Shown here: in pieces, positions 8,193 through 16,109 of the stretch
Numbering within the stretch: position 1 is the stretch's first letter
Layout: the number at the start of each line of letters is the position of its first letter
Source: Bin125 sp034421135
Lineage (GTDB): Bacteria; Chloroflexota; Dehalococcoidia; Bin125
DNA: 64,000 nt
Assembly (NCBI GenBank): GCA_034421135.1
Contig: DAOUKQ010000041.1
Coordinates: 44,680 to 108,679, forward strand
Direction of reading: 5' to 3'
Notes under the pieces: generated by a model
The model's input: the letters and a program-made list of their open reading frames with translations, nothing else
Told to the model about the DNA's origin: nothing
Databases searched by the model: none
Translations under genes and position numbers: made by a program

Positions 8193-9302
8193 TCAGGGCA
8201 CCGGCAGCGCCGTGAGCAGTTGCGCGACCACGTCGTCCGACGACACTTCGTCGGCCTCCGCCTCGTACGTCAGGACGATTCGGTGGCGCAGCGCGTCGAG
8301 CGCGACCGCCTTGACGTCGTCGGGCGTGGCGTAGTCGCGGCCGGCCAGCCAGGCGAGCGCTCGCGCACCCATCGCCAGCGCGGTCGTCGCGCGCGGCGAC
8401 GCGCCGAACTCGACGTATGCCGACAGTTCCTGGACCAGTCGTCCGGGCGAGCGCGTTGTGCGGACCAGTTGCACGATGTAGTCGCGCAATCGCGGCTCGA
8501 CGCGCACCTCGGCTACCGCGCGACGCGCCTGCAACATGTGGGACAGCTCCATGATTGGCGCGACCACCGCCGTCTCCCCGGCGAGGGTGCGATCCAGCAC
8601 TTCCCGCTCTTCCAGCTCGCCGGGATAGCTGACCCGAACGTTGAGCATGAAGCGGTCGAGCTGAGCTTCGGGCAGCGGATAGGTTCCTTCCTGCTCGATT
8701 GGATTCTGCGTCGCCAGGACGAGGAAGGGCGAGGGCAGGACGAACGTCTCGCCGCCGATCGAGACCTGCCGTTCCTGCATCGCCTCGAGCAATGCCGACT
8801 GCACCTTGGCGGGGGCTCGGTTGATCTCGTCGGCGAGCAGGACGTTGGTGAAGATCGGACCCTTGCGGACCTCGAATCGCGATTCGGCGGCGTTGTAGAC
8901 CTCCGAGCCGGTCAAGTCCGCCGGCAGCAGGTCGGGCGTGAACTGCAGCCGGGCGTACTCGGCGCGCAGGCAGCTGGCGAGGGTCGATACGGTCAGAGAC
9001 TTGGCCAGTCCGGGCACGCCCTCGACCAAACAGTGTCCATCGCAGAGCAAGGCGACGAGCAGCTTCGTGACCATGCCTTCCTGGCCGACGATCACGCGGC
9101 CAATCTCGGCGCGCAGGTCTGCCAGCGGCGAGTCCTGCGTCAGCGTCGGCGTGGGCAACGGCTCAGGCTCGGCGAGCGCGACGGCAGGCGCGGGCGACGG
9201 GGCCGGGCGCTCCGCCTCGACCGGTTGATCGTCTCTGGCCCATTGCGACACCCCGGCATCCGCCTTCCTGCACCGCTGCTCGCGGATGTTCAGTCTATCC
9301 AC
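8193..9302 (-). CDS. MoxR-family AAA+ ATPase
   Basis: A 369-residue AAA+ protein of the MoxR family. Walker A is GVPGLAKS at 95-102, Walker B is LLADEINRAP near 155, and the family block GTYPLPEAQLDRF (sensor and arginine-finger region) follows. The first 55 or so residues are Pro/Ala/Glu-rich. The start is uncertain: GTG at 9302 gives this length, but an internal GTG could shorten the low-complexity leader without touching the domain. It is the first gene of the Bat operon and diverges from the LLM oxidoreductase gene across a 65-bp gap that must hold both promoters. MoxR ATPases act on VWA proteins encoded beside them. Confidence 0.92.
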   Translation of the reverse strand: MDRLNIREQRCRKADAGVSQWARDDQPVEAERPAPSPAPAVALAEPEPLPTPTLTQDSPLADLRAEIGRVIVGQEGMVTKLLVALLCDGHCLVEGVPGLAKSLTVSTLASCLRAEYARLQFTPDLLPADLTGSEVYNAAESRFEVRKGPIFTNVLLADEINRAPAKVQSALLEAMQERQVSIGGETFVLPSPFLVLATQNPIEQEGTYPLPEAQLDRFMLNVRVSYPGELEEREVLDRTLAGETAVVAPIMELSHMLQARRAVAEVRVEPRLRDYIVQLVRTTRSPGRLVQELSAYVEFGASPRATTALAMGARALAWLAGRDYATPDDVKAVALDALRHRIVLTYEAEADEVSSDDVVAQLLTALPVP

Positions 9303-9367
9303 GAACGCCTACCATTCACGGACAGCGCGGCGGCAAGCGCCGCGTTCGACAGCGGAGGGAGGACCGA

Positions 9368-10342
9368 ATGCGCTTCGGCGTGACTGTGGGGAACATGAAC
9401 GGGTTCAACGACGAGTCGGGACCGAACGCCTGCATCGATGTCGCGCAGGCGGCCGAGGACCTGGGCTTCGATTCGGTCTGGACCAACGATCACATCGTCG
9501 TGCCGACCCAGATCGAGTCGCGCTATCCCTACAACGACTTCGGAGAGTTCCCGGCGCCGTCGACGATCCAGTGCTTCGACCCGCTGGTCGTCATGTGCGC
9601 GCTGGCCGAGGCGACGCAGTCGGTCGAGATCGGCTGTTCGGTGCTGGTGATTCCCTATCGACATCCAGCCGTGACCGCCAAGATGCTCGCCGCCGCCGAC
9701 CAGGTCTCGGGCGGCCGGATCGTGCTGGGCGCGGGCGTCGGCTGGATGCGCGAGGAGTTCGAGGCGCTGGGCCTGCCCGAAGTGCACTATCGACGCCGCG
9801 GCGCGGTGACCAACGAGTACATCCGCGCGATGCGCGAGATGTGGACCAATCCCGGCCCCTGCTCGTTCCACGGCGACTTCGTCGAGTTCCACAACGTCGG
9901 CGCCTATCCCAAGCCGGTGCAGCGCGAGGACGGCGGAACGATTCCAATCGTGATCGGCGGCAACGGGATTAACGCCTGGCGCCGAGCCTCGCGCTATGGC
10001 GACGGCTTCCACGCGGCCTTCCAGAGCGTCGAGAACCTGGCCGCCGAGGTCGATGGCGTGCGCCGCGCTTGCGAGCGCGACCGTCGCGATCCCGACGAGC
10101 TGGAAATCCAGATGTTGCAGAATCTGCGTCCCTCGCCGACGGCGCTGGACGAAGACGATCGGCCGCTGCTGCACGGTTCGCCCGACCAGATCGCGGGCGA
10201 TTTGCTCGCGCTGGGCCGGGTGGGGCTCGAGCATCTGATCGCGACGCCGATGATGATCAGTCCAACCGGCGACACGACAGTCGAGCGCGTCCTGAACAGC
10301 ATGCAGTTCGTCGCCGACGAGATCCTGCCGGCGTTTGCATAG
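9368..10342 (+). CDS. LLM-class flavin/F420-dependent oxidoreductase (copy 1)
   Basis: A 324-residue luciferase-like monooxygenase fold protein. Family features include the N-terminal strand RFGVTVGN, AEDLGFDSVWTNDH at about 32-45, IGCSVLVIPYRHPAVTAK near 92-110 and the GGRIVLGAGVGWMREEFEALG block near 118-138. The start follows a strong Shine-Dalgarno sequence (GGAGGGAGG). The family uses FMN or F420 to oxidise or reduce diverse substrates, and the cofactor cannot be read from sequence alone. It is followed by a paralogue with the same blocks, so the pair arose by tandem duplication. Such proteins are strikingly expanded in some marine Chloroflexota, where a role in breaking down recalcitrant organics has been proposed. 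Confidence 0.9.
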   Translation: MRFGVTVGNMNGFNDESGPNACIDVAQAAEDLGFDSVWTNDHIVVPTQIESRYPYNDFGEFPAPSTIQCFDPLVVMCALAEATQSVEIGCSVLVIPYRHPAVTAKMLAAADQVSGGRIVLGAGVGWMREEFEALGLPEVHYRRRGAVTNEYIRAMREMWTNPGPCSFHGDFVEFHNVGAYPKPVQREDGGTIPIVIGGNGINAWRRASRYGDGFHAAFQSVENLAAEVDGVRRACERDRRDPDELEIQMLQNLRPSPTALDEDDRPLLHGSPDQIAGDLLALGRVGLEHLIATPMMISPTGDTTVERVLNSMQFVADEILPAFA

Positions 10343-10394
10343 CCATGATTCCAGCCTCTGGTTCACCCAGGGACCTGCTCGGGCGTCGGACGCC

Positions 10395-10425
10395 GAGCGG
10401 GTCCCCGAGTGAATCGGGGATTGGG
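10395..10425 (-). repeat. Third copy of the 31-bp hairpin repeat, in the leader of LLM copy 2
   Basis: Read on the minus strand this matches the 3328-3393 repeats at 27 of 31 positions. Two of the four differences are in the stem and compensate (C-G becomes A-T), leaving a 7-bp stem TCCCCGA/TCGGGGA with a 5-base loop. It lies directly upstream of the Shine-Dalgarno of the next gene. A second imperfect hairpin (about 10370-10404) precedes and partly overlaps it. Confidence 0.8.
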
Positions 10426-10438
10426 AAGGAGAGACCAC

Positions 10439-11416
10439 ATGAAATTCGGAATCCCCATCGGTAACTTCGGCACCGCCGGTAAGTACGGCGACATCAACGA
10501 TGTCGTCGATGTGGCCGAGCGGGCTGAGCTGCTCGGCTATGACTCGGTCTGGGTCCACGACCACATCTTCATGCCCGCGACGATCAAGTCGCGCTACCCC
10601 TACAACGACTCCGGGGTGGCCGGCTTCGCCTACCACCAGGACATCATGGATCCGCTGGCGGTGATGTCGGCGGTCGCGATTCGCACATCGGAGATCCAGA
10701 TCGGTACCTCGGTGCTGATCATTCCTTACCGTGACCCGCTCTACCAGGCCCAGGCGATCGCAACGATTGATCAGCTCTCCGAGGGCAGAGTGCTGCTGGG
10801 CATCGGCGTCGGCTGGATGGAGGAAGAGTTCGCGGCGCTTGGGTTAGAGGGCGAGCCGTTCACGCGTCGCGGCGCGATGACCGACGAATGGATGTCGATC
10901 GCGATCAGCGCCTGGACCCATGGCGTCAATCGAGAGCCGATCTCGCACGAGGGCCACTTCCGCCAGTTCGACGACCTGGGCGGGCTGTCGGCCTGCTTCC
11001 AGCAACCGCACGTCCCGATCTGGGTGGGCGGCAAAGGCCGGATCGCCGCTCGCAGAGTCGCCCGCTACGGCAACGGCTATCACACGATTACCTCAACGCC
11101 CGACCAGATCGGCGAAGAGCTGGCGATCGTCGAGCAAGAGATGGAGCAAGCCGGTCGGGACATGGAGGAGCTGGAAATCTCGATGCTCGGACCGATGGTC
11201 CTGCTCGACGGCGACACCGAATCGGTGCGCGGATTCCCGGCCGTCGTCGGAGGCTCGCGAGACGAGATCGTCGACAGCCTCGGCCAGTACGCGGAAGCCG
11301 GCCTCGACCACGCCCTCACGATTCCCGCCTACCGGACACCCAACTGGGACGTCCCGCCCGATCAGCAAATGCAGGCGATGGCGGAACTGGCGGAAATGAT
11401 CGAGGAGTTGCGCTAA
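10439..11416 (+). CDS. LLM-class flavin/F420-dependent oxidoreductase (copy 2)
   Basis: A 325-residue paralogue of the gene before it, with the same luciferase-like blocks: MKFGIPIGNFG start, AELLGYDSVWVHDH, IGTSVLIIPYRDPL, GRVLLGIGVGWMEEEFAALG. The ATG at 10439 is chosen over an in-frame GTG at 10409 because GGAAGGAGA lies just before it and the family begins at this methionine. Its leader contains a repeat hairpin. The two copies differ throughout, so the duplication is not recent and they probably have different substrates. No F420 biosynthesis gene is present in the window. Confidence 0.9.
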   Translation: MKFGIPIGNFGTAGKYGDINDVVDVAERAELLGYDSVWVHDHIFMPATIKSRYPYNDSGVAGFAYHQDIMDPLAVMSAVAIRTSEIQIGTSVLIIPYRDPLYQAQAIATIDQLSEGRVLLGIGVGWMEEEFAALGLEGEPFTRRGAMTDEWMSIAISAWTHGVNREPISHEGHFRQFDDLGGLSACFQQPHVPIWVGGKGRIAARRVARYGNGYHTITSTPDQIGEELAIVEQEMEQAGRDMEELEISMLGPMVLLDGDTESVRGFPAVVGGSRDEIVDSLGQYAEAGLDHALTIPAYRTPNWDVPPDQQMQAMAELAEMIEELR

Positions 11417-11441
11417 CCAGTCAGGCCGTCGCACACTCCAG

Positions 11442-11621
11442 CTAGGACAGGTCGACAGCGGGTGATTGCTTCGACAGGTCGAGAATCTCAACACCGACTA
11501 CGACGTTGGCGTCGTTGTAGTCGACCACGATGCCCGGAGCTATCTCTTCAGACTCGACGATCTCTGAATCGTCCAGACGCAGGTAGAGCGCGTCCGCTTC
11601 TTTGTCGACTTTGAGCTTCAT
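11442..11621 (-). CDS. DUF2283 family small protein
   Basis: A 59-residue protein starting at the ATG at 11621, which overlaps the stop of the preceding small gene (ATGA). It matches DUF2283: an MKLKVDKEADALYLRLDDS strand, then ES-E-E-I-A-PGIVVDYN and a closing VVGVEILDLS. DUF2283 proteins are short, beta-rich and often the second gene of a two-gene unit with a small partner, which has led to suggestions of an antitoxin-like role; this is not established. It is the last gene of a four-gene leftward cassette of lower G+C than its surroundings. Confidence 0.85.
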   Translation of the reverse strand: MKLKVDKEADALYLRLDDSEIVESEEIAPGIVVDYNDANVVVGVEILDLSKQSPAVDLS

Positions 11622-11857
11622 CGCACTGCGCTCCGCTTGTGGTCGTGGAGTTCTGTCATGCCGCGCCATGGCACTTCCGCAGCGCTTGAGACGCGAAGTA
11701 CCCGCTCATCATGCCGAACTTCAATGAACTTGCGGTCAGAGCTGGACACACCTTTAGGAAGGATTGGCATCCCGAGATCATCTGGTGCAACCGCTTGGTT
11801 ACTCGAACCGAACTGGCCAAATGAAGGGAGAACAGGGAACTCAGCCAACCAGCGCAC
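11618..11857 (-). CDS. Unrecognised small protein upstream of DUF2283
   Basis: A 79-residue open frame from the GTG at 11857; an in-frame TAG lies about 30 bases upstream, with a purine-rich GAGGGG tract between. The product is not recognised. Its C-terminal half is rich in charged residues (KFIEVRHDERVLRV, then MTELHDHKRSAVR). It shares ATGA with the DUF2283 gene, so the two are probably translated together. Its 5' end overlaps the previous gene by 17 bases. By position it could be the partner of a DUF2283 protein, but no toxin family motif was recognised. An internal start near codon 30 is possible. Confidence 0.5.
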   Translation of the reverse strand: MRWLAEFPVLPSFGQFGSSNQAVAPDDLGMPILPKGVSSSDRKFIEVRHDERVLRVSSAAEVPWRGMTELHDHKRSAVR

Positions 11858-12119
11858 GAATGAGCGCGACCACTGCCCCTCCTAGGACGCTCGCTCCTAG
11901 GAGGGCAAGCCAGTTGAGGATTCGCTGTTGGGAGAGCAATCGTTGTTCAAGCCACTTCTTTTCGAGATCCCCCAACGCTTCTCGCATTTCAGTCCTAGAG
12001 ACCTTCTCTGCGAGGATCGGAGTCATGGACGCAGCGACTCGTTCATCCAGCCCCGTTCCCAACAGGGCGACGAACTCCTTCGTCTGCTCTTGGAAGACGA
12101 CTGGATCAGATTTCGACAT
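11841..12119 (-). CDS. Small tail-anchored coiled-coil protein, unrecognised
   Basis: A 92-residue protein from the ATG at 12119; a TTG 21 bases upstream is an alternative. Residues 10-65 are charged and helical (EMREALGDLEKKWLEQRLLSQ) and could form a coiled coil. Residues 68-90 form one C-terminal hydrophobic helix (LALLGASVLGGAVVALIRAL), so the protein is probably tail-anchored in the membrane with its N-terminus inside the cell. It overlaps the gene before it by 14 bases and the gene after it by 17, which makes a tightly coupled cassette. No family was recognised. Confidence 0.6.
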   Translation of the reverse strand: MSKSDPVVFQEQTKEFVALLGTGLDERVAASMTPILAEKVSRTEMREALGDLEKKWLEQRLLSQQRILNWLALLGASVLGGAVVALIRALVG

Positions 12120-12402
12120 AGCGGTTGAGTAGTTCGGCAAGCTCTTGAACGAGCTGTCGGGTTTGCGACTCTGTCAGCCTTCCAAGCATGGCTGATAACA
12201 CAAGGACATTGCCGGCAACTCGATCACTCCCGGGATTGTCCGCCTCGGCGAGGTATGTGGAGATGAATGCCCCTAGCTCGCGGCGCGTCTCCGGATCAGC
12301 CTCCAGCAATGAATGGAAGTACGTCTCGCCAAAGCCGCTTGCGAGTTGCTCGAGTTCCTCGAAGTGGGGAACGTCGGCGACCGCCGTCTCCCGAGTGGTC
12401 AT
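12106..12402 (-). CDS. Small helical protein, unrecognised
   Basis: A 98-residue acidic, Leu-rich helical protein. The ATG at 12402 follows GAGAGGAG at good spacing, so it looks like a genuine first gene of the cassette. The start lies 135 bases from the divergent BKACE gene. No motif or family was recognised. Its stop lies inside the next gene, suggesting coupled expression with the tail-anchored protein. Confidence 0.6.
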   Translation of the reverse strand: MTTRETAVADVPHFEELEQLASGFGETYFHSLLEADPETRRELGAFISTYLAEADNPGSDRVAGNVLVLSAMLGRLTESQTRQLVQELAELLNRYVEI

Positions 12403-12536
12403 GAAATGCTCCTCTCGGTCATTCTACCCAGCCCCATCGGTTGACGATGCCGGAGTTACCGCGTTCTCTTGCGCGCTTATGCCATCAGATCAATCGATTC
12501 CGCGACGTAGACTGCGAATCACATCGGAGGCCCGCC

Positions 12537-13451
12537 ATGTCTAAGCCGGTAGTGATTGAAGCTGCGATCAATGGGGCGACGCCAAAGTCGCGTAATCCGA
12601 ACTCTCCGCGAACTGTTGAGGAGATCGCCGCCGACGGGGTGCGCGCCGTCGATGCCGGGGCCGCGATCGTCCACAATCACAACGACGACCAGGTGATCGT
12701 GCCGGGTGGCCGGACCACCGCCGGCTGGCACAATCCGCAGCCCTACATCGACGCCTGGCGCGAGGTCTTGTCGCAGCGACCGGACACGATTCTCTATCCG
12801 ACGATGGGCTCGGGCGGGCACGACTCGGAGATTGAGGTGCGGTACTCGCACCTGCCGGCGCTGAACGAGGCGGGCGTACTGGGACAGGGCTTGATCGATC
12901 CGGGCTGCGTGGGGCTGGGACCGTCCGATGAGCACGGTCTGCCGGCGCCGACCGACAACGTGTACATCAACACCTACCGGGACGCGCGCTACATGTTCGA
13001 GACCTGCCGGCGGATGGGTCGCGGGGCCTCGATTTCGATCTTCGAACCGGGTTTCCTGCGGGTCGTGCTGGCTTACCACGCGCAAGGGTTGGTGCCGCAA
13101 GGGGCGCTGGTCAAGCTCTACTTCGGCGGGATGGAGCGCGGTCCGCTGGGCTTCGGGATGTTCCCGACCGAGCCCTGTCTGGACGCCTACCTGTCGATGC
13201 TGGCGGACACCGGCCTTGAATGGTCGGTCGCGATTCTTGGCGGCGACAACGTCGGTTCGGGATTCGCCCGGCTCGCGCTGGAGAAAGGCGGACACCTGCG
13301 CGTCGGTCTGGAGGACTTCTATCAGGGCGATCGGACGCCGACGAACACCGAGCTGCTTGAGGAAGCGGTCAGTCTTTGCGACGAAGTCGGGCGGCCGGTC
13401 GCATCCCCGTCGGAGGCGCGGGAGCTCCTGGGTCTGCCGTCAACGCCTTAG
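12537..13451 (+). CDS. BKACE (DUF849) family beta-keto acid cleavage enzyme
   Basis: A 304-residue TIM-barrel protein starting at the ATG at 12537, preceded by CGGAGG; earlier in-frame sequence is not conserved. The zinc-binding HxH is present as H46-N-H48, and the C-terminal block HLRVGLED (253-260) supplies the Glu/Asp/Arg residues expected of the active site. Characterised family members condense a beta-keto acid with acetyl-CoA and cleave it to an acyl-CoA and acetoacetate, as in lysine fermentation (3-keto-5-aminohexanoate cleavage) and carnitine breakdown. The substrate cannot be named from sequence. Neighbouring oxidoreductases suggest a catabolic setting. Confidence 0.88.
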   Translation: MSKPVVIEAAINGATPKSRNPNSPRTVEEIAADGVRAVDAGAAIVHNHNDDQVIVPGGRTTAGWHNPQPYIDAWREVLSQRPDTILYPTMGSGGHDSEIEVRYSHLPALNEAGVLGQGLIDPGCVGLGPSDEHGLPAPTDNVYINTYRDARYMFETCRRMGRGASISIFEPGFLRVVLAYHAQGLVPQGALVKLYFGGMERGPLGFGMFPTEPCLDAYLSMLADTGLEWSVAILGGDNVGSGFARLALEKGGHLRVGLEDFYQGDRTPTNTELLEEAVSLCDEVGRPVASPSEARELLGLPSTP

Positions 13452-13489
13452 CCAGACTGACGTGTCGATCGACGGTTGTCGCGGTGTGT

Positions 13490-13592
13490 GGCCACGTAGG
13501 GGCGACCCCTGTAGTCGCCCGCGCCCGAGACTAGCCAAACGACCAGGTAGAAACTGCGCGCAGGGCAACCACAAGGGTTGCCCCCACATCCA
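13490..13592. repeat. Composite inverted repeat made of two hairpins
   Basis: The gap between the BKACE gene and the next gene holds two related sequences in opposite orientation: 13496-13521 (GTAGGGGCGACCCC, then GTCGCCCG) and the reverse complement of 13561-13587 (GTGGGGGCAACCCT, then GTTGCCCTG). Each half folds on its own through a 7-bp stem (GGGCGAC/GTCGCCC and GGGCAAC/GTTGCCC). The arrangement resembles a small non-coding palindromic element; no protein gene was seen in this 196-bp gap. Confidence 0.65.
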
Positions 13593-13647
13593 GACAGGGC
13601 CGCTGCGTTCAGGGTGACGCGCAAGCCTTGTAGGGGAGAATCGAGCA

Positions 13648-14145
13648 ATGAGCGAAATGCGATCTGAAGTCCTTCGGGAGTTTCTTGATCTGCCTCTGCC
13701 GGCGGTCCTGTCGACCCTGCGCGGCGACGGGAGTCCGTACACGATCCCGCTCTGGTACCTGTGGGAAGGCGATGTTCCGGATGAGCTGCATCCCACTCGC
13801 CATCCACCGAGCGGTCATGTGTGGTTCGTGGGAGGCGAGACCAGCACCTGGGTTCGGCACCTTCGTAGCGACCCGCGGATGTCGCTGTGCATCGACACAG
13901 AGGGTCCGCCGGCGATGCATGTCGGGATCGACGGGACGGTGGAGATCTCGACCGACGCAGACTCGGATGTCTGGGCTGTCATGCGTCGGCTGGTGGTGAA
14001 GTACGTCGGCCGCGGCGAACCAGCCAACGACGAGGCGGTCGAACAGTACCTGGAGTCCACGCGCTCGATCTCGCTGGCGCTGTTCAAGGCGACCCCGACT
14101 CGGTGGCGGGCGGTTGATCTGTCGGAGGTTGAATCGGGGCAATGA
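13648..14145 (+). CDS. Pyridoxamine 5'-phosphate oxidase-like split-barrel protein (copy 1)
   Basis: A 165-residue FMN- or F420-binding split-barrel protein. The N-terminal block LPAVLSTLRGDGSPYTIPLWYLWEG is typical of the PPOX superfamily, followed by RHLRSDPRMSLCIDTE and GTVEI. GGGAGA precedes the ATG. Family members bind flavin or F420 and act as oxidases or reductases, or bind haem or biliverdin; the substrate is not predictable. It is followed by a paralogue with matching blocks (SGVLATLRQDGRPYTIPLWFLWEG), and the C-terminal YVGRGEPANDEAV segment is shared by both copies. Confidence 0.85.
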   Translation: MSEMRSEVLREFLDLPLPAVLSTLRGDGSPYTIPLWYLWEGDVPDELHPTRHPPSGHVWFVGGETSTWVRHLRSDPRMSLCIDTEGPPAMHVGIDGTVEISTDADSDVWAVMRRLVVKYVGRGEPANDEAVEQYLESTRSISLALFKATPTRWRAVDLSEVESGQ

Positions 14146-14235
14146 CCGCGAGGTCGCAAGCCGGCTCTCGGCGTCGTGGCGTACCCTCAACGCACGGTTG
14201 ACGCGCTGCGAGATTGACGGCCGAAGGAGTGTGAT

Positions 14236-14757
14236 ATGCCCCGGATGCAAGCGGATGCCTGGCGTGAGTTCATGGAGCGGCCGAATAGCGGCGTGCTGGC
14301 GACGCTCAGGCAGGACGGCCGGCCATACACGATTCCGCTCTGGTTCCTGTGGGAGGGCGAGATTGACGATGACGCGCATCCCCTGCGCAATCCGCCGCGT
14401 GGACACATCTGGCTCACCGGCACCTTGAGCCGCATCTGGTGCAGGCAGTTGATGAACGACCCGCGCATGTCGTACTGCATCGAGAATTCGGGTCCGCCGG
14501 CGCAGCATGTGGAAGTCGATGGCACGGCCGAGGCGATGACGCTGCCCGACTTCGACATCTGGCCAATCTCGCGCAAGCTGGCCGAGAAGTATGTCGGACG
14601 CGGCGATCCGGCCAACGACGACGCGGTCGACGCCTTCTTCGCCAACATGCAGACCGAACCGCGGATGCTGTTCCGGGTCACCCCGGAAGTCTGGCGGGCG
14701 ATTGACCTGACGGTCTATCGAGGCAAGCGCGCCGACCGGGAGTACCAGGCGCAATAG
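14236..14757 (+). CDS. Pyridoxamine 5'-phosphate oxidase-like split-barrel protein (copy 2)
   Basis: A 173-residue paralogue of the previous gene, with the same order of blocks: LRQDGRPYTIPLWFLWEGE, LMNDPRMSYCIE, HVEVDGTAEAM and YVGRGDPANDDAVDAF. AAGGAG lies 7 bases before the ATG. Its TAG shares one base with the GTG of the MFS transporter gene, so those two are coupled. The repeated duplication of cofactor-dependent oxidoreductases here parallels the LLM pair at 9.4-11.4 kb. Confidence 0.85.
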   Translation: MPRMQADAWREFMERPNSGVLATLRQDGRPYTIPLWFLWEGEIDDDAHPLRNPPRGHIWLTGTLSRIWCRQLMNDPRMSYCIENSGPPAQHVEVDGTAEAMTLPDFDIWPISRKLAEKYVGRGDPANDDAVDAFFANMQTEPRMLFRVTPEVWRAIDLTVYRGKRADREYQAQ

Positions 14758-16061
14758 TGAGCCTGCGCATTGGGCCTCGGAGTGGCGGCAGTAGCGGGGG
14801 ATTGCTCCAGAACTCCGGGTTTCGCCGCGTCTGGGCCGCCGGCGCGGTCACCGGCATGGTGCGCTGGCTCGACATGCTGGTGCTCACCCTGTTCGCCAGG
14901 GATTTGACCGAAGCGGCGGGATTCGTTGCGCTTGCCTTTCTGGTCCGGATGGCGCCCCGACTGCTGTTCGGCATGTTCGTCGGCGCGATCGCCGACCGAT
15001 TCGACCGCAAGAAGATCTGGATCGGCGCGCTGCTGATCCTCTCGGTCATGTACTTCGTGCTGACCGCGTACGTAATGCTGATCGGGATCGACTTCTGGAC
15101 GCTACTGATCTTCGTGTTCATCGCCGGCACCGTCTGGTCGGTCGAGTTCCCGACCCGGCGGGCGATGATTGCCGATGTGGTCGCGCCGCACCAGGTGGGT
15201 CGCGCAGTCGGGCTGGATTGGTCGACCGACTCGATTGTCAGGATCCCGGGTCCGCTGATCGGCGCCGGACTGCTGCAGGAGTTGGGGGCCGAGTGGGCCT
15301 ACCTGTTCACGGCCTGCGCGTTCATCGTCTCGGCCTCGATTGCCTCGACGCTGAGCTATCAGAAGCCGTTGCGCAGCGCCGGCGGCGAGGGATTCGCCCA
15401 GGTCGCGCGCGAGACCTGGCGAGACATCCGCGACGGCTTCAGCTACATCCGCCGCAGCGAGCTGCTGATGGGCACGCTGATGGTCACGCTCGCCTTCAAC
15501 CTGCTCTTCCCCGCCTACAACGCGGCCCTGCCGGACATCGGGCAGCAGTTGTTGCAGGTCGACAAATTCCGCATCGGCGTCCTGGAGGCGCTGGTCGGCG
15601 CAGGATCGTTCGTCAGCGCGCTGGCAATCGCCGGATGGAGTAGCTGGGGTCAGTCGGGGCGGATCTACTACGCCGGCACGGCCTGGTTCCTCTGTTGCGT
15701 CACGGGCATGGTGCTGTCGCCGTGGTACGAGTTGTCGATGTTGATCTCGTTCTGCATGGGCTTCGGATTCTCGGCGTTCGCCATCATGCAGACCTCGCTG
15801 CTGGTCACGCGGACACCGGCCGAGATGCGCGGGCGGGTCATGGGCGTGCTCTCCATGGTGATCGGCATGGGTCCGCTGACCGGCCTACAGGTCTTCTTCA
15901 TGTTCGAGTGGTTCGGCATCCAGGGAGGCGTGATCTCGGTCGTGATCGAAGCTGCCGGACTGATGCTGCTGGCCATCCTGATCTGGCCGGTGGTGATCCG
16001 TCGCCTTGCCGGGTCGGATCCGCGCACCGCGGCAACGTTCGCGCCTCAGCGGTCGCGGTAA
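14757..16061 (+). CDS. MFS transporter, multidrug/siderophore exporter type
   Basis: A 434-residue membrane protein with about 12 hydrophobic helices. It has the MFS signature between helices 2 and 3 (GAIADRFDRKKIW) and the equivalent halfway loop (RTPAEMRGRVMGV) typical of the MFS_3/EntS group. The GTG start overlaps the stop of the split-barrel gene by one base. The N-terminal 30 residues are Gly/Ser-rich and cytoplasmic. The pair may export a product or substrate of the split-barrel enzyme, but this is inference from coupling only. Confidence 0.88.
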   Translation: MSLRIGPRSGGSSGGLLQNSGFRRVWAAGAVTGMVRWLDMLVLTLFARDLTEAAGFVALAFLVRMAPRLLFGMFVGAIADRFDRKKIWIGALLILSVMYFVLTAYVMLIGIDFWTLLIFVFIAGTVWSVEFPTRRAMIADVVAPHQVGRAVGLDWSTDSIVRIPGPLIGAGLLQELGAEWAYLFTACAFIVSASIASTLSYQKPLRSAGGEGFAQVARETWRDIRDGFSYIRRSELLMGTLMVTLAFNLLFPAYNAALPDIGQQLLQVDKFRIGVLEALVGAGSFVSALAIAGWSSWGQSGRIYYAGTAWFLCCVTGMVLSPWYELSMLISFCMGFGFSAFAIMQTSLLVTRTPAEMRGRVMGVLSMVIGMGPLTGLQVFFMFEWFGIQGGVISVVIEAAGLMLLAILIWPVVIRRLAGSDPRTAATFAPQRSR

Positions 16062-16109
16062 CCTGATAGCACAAGCGGCAACGCGTTCCGTGGCGCTGCG
16101 TGCATCGAT

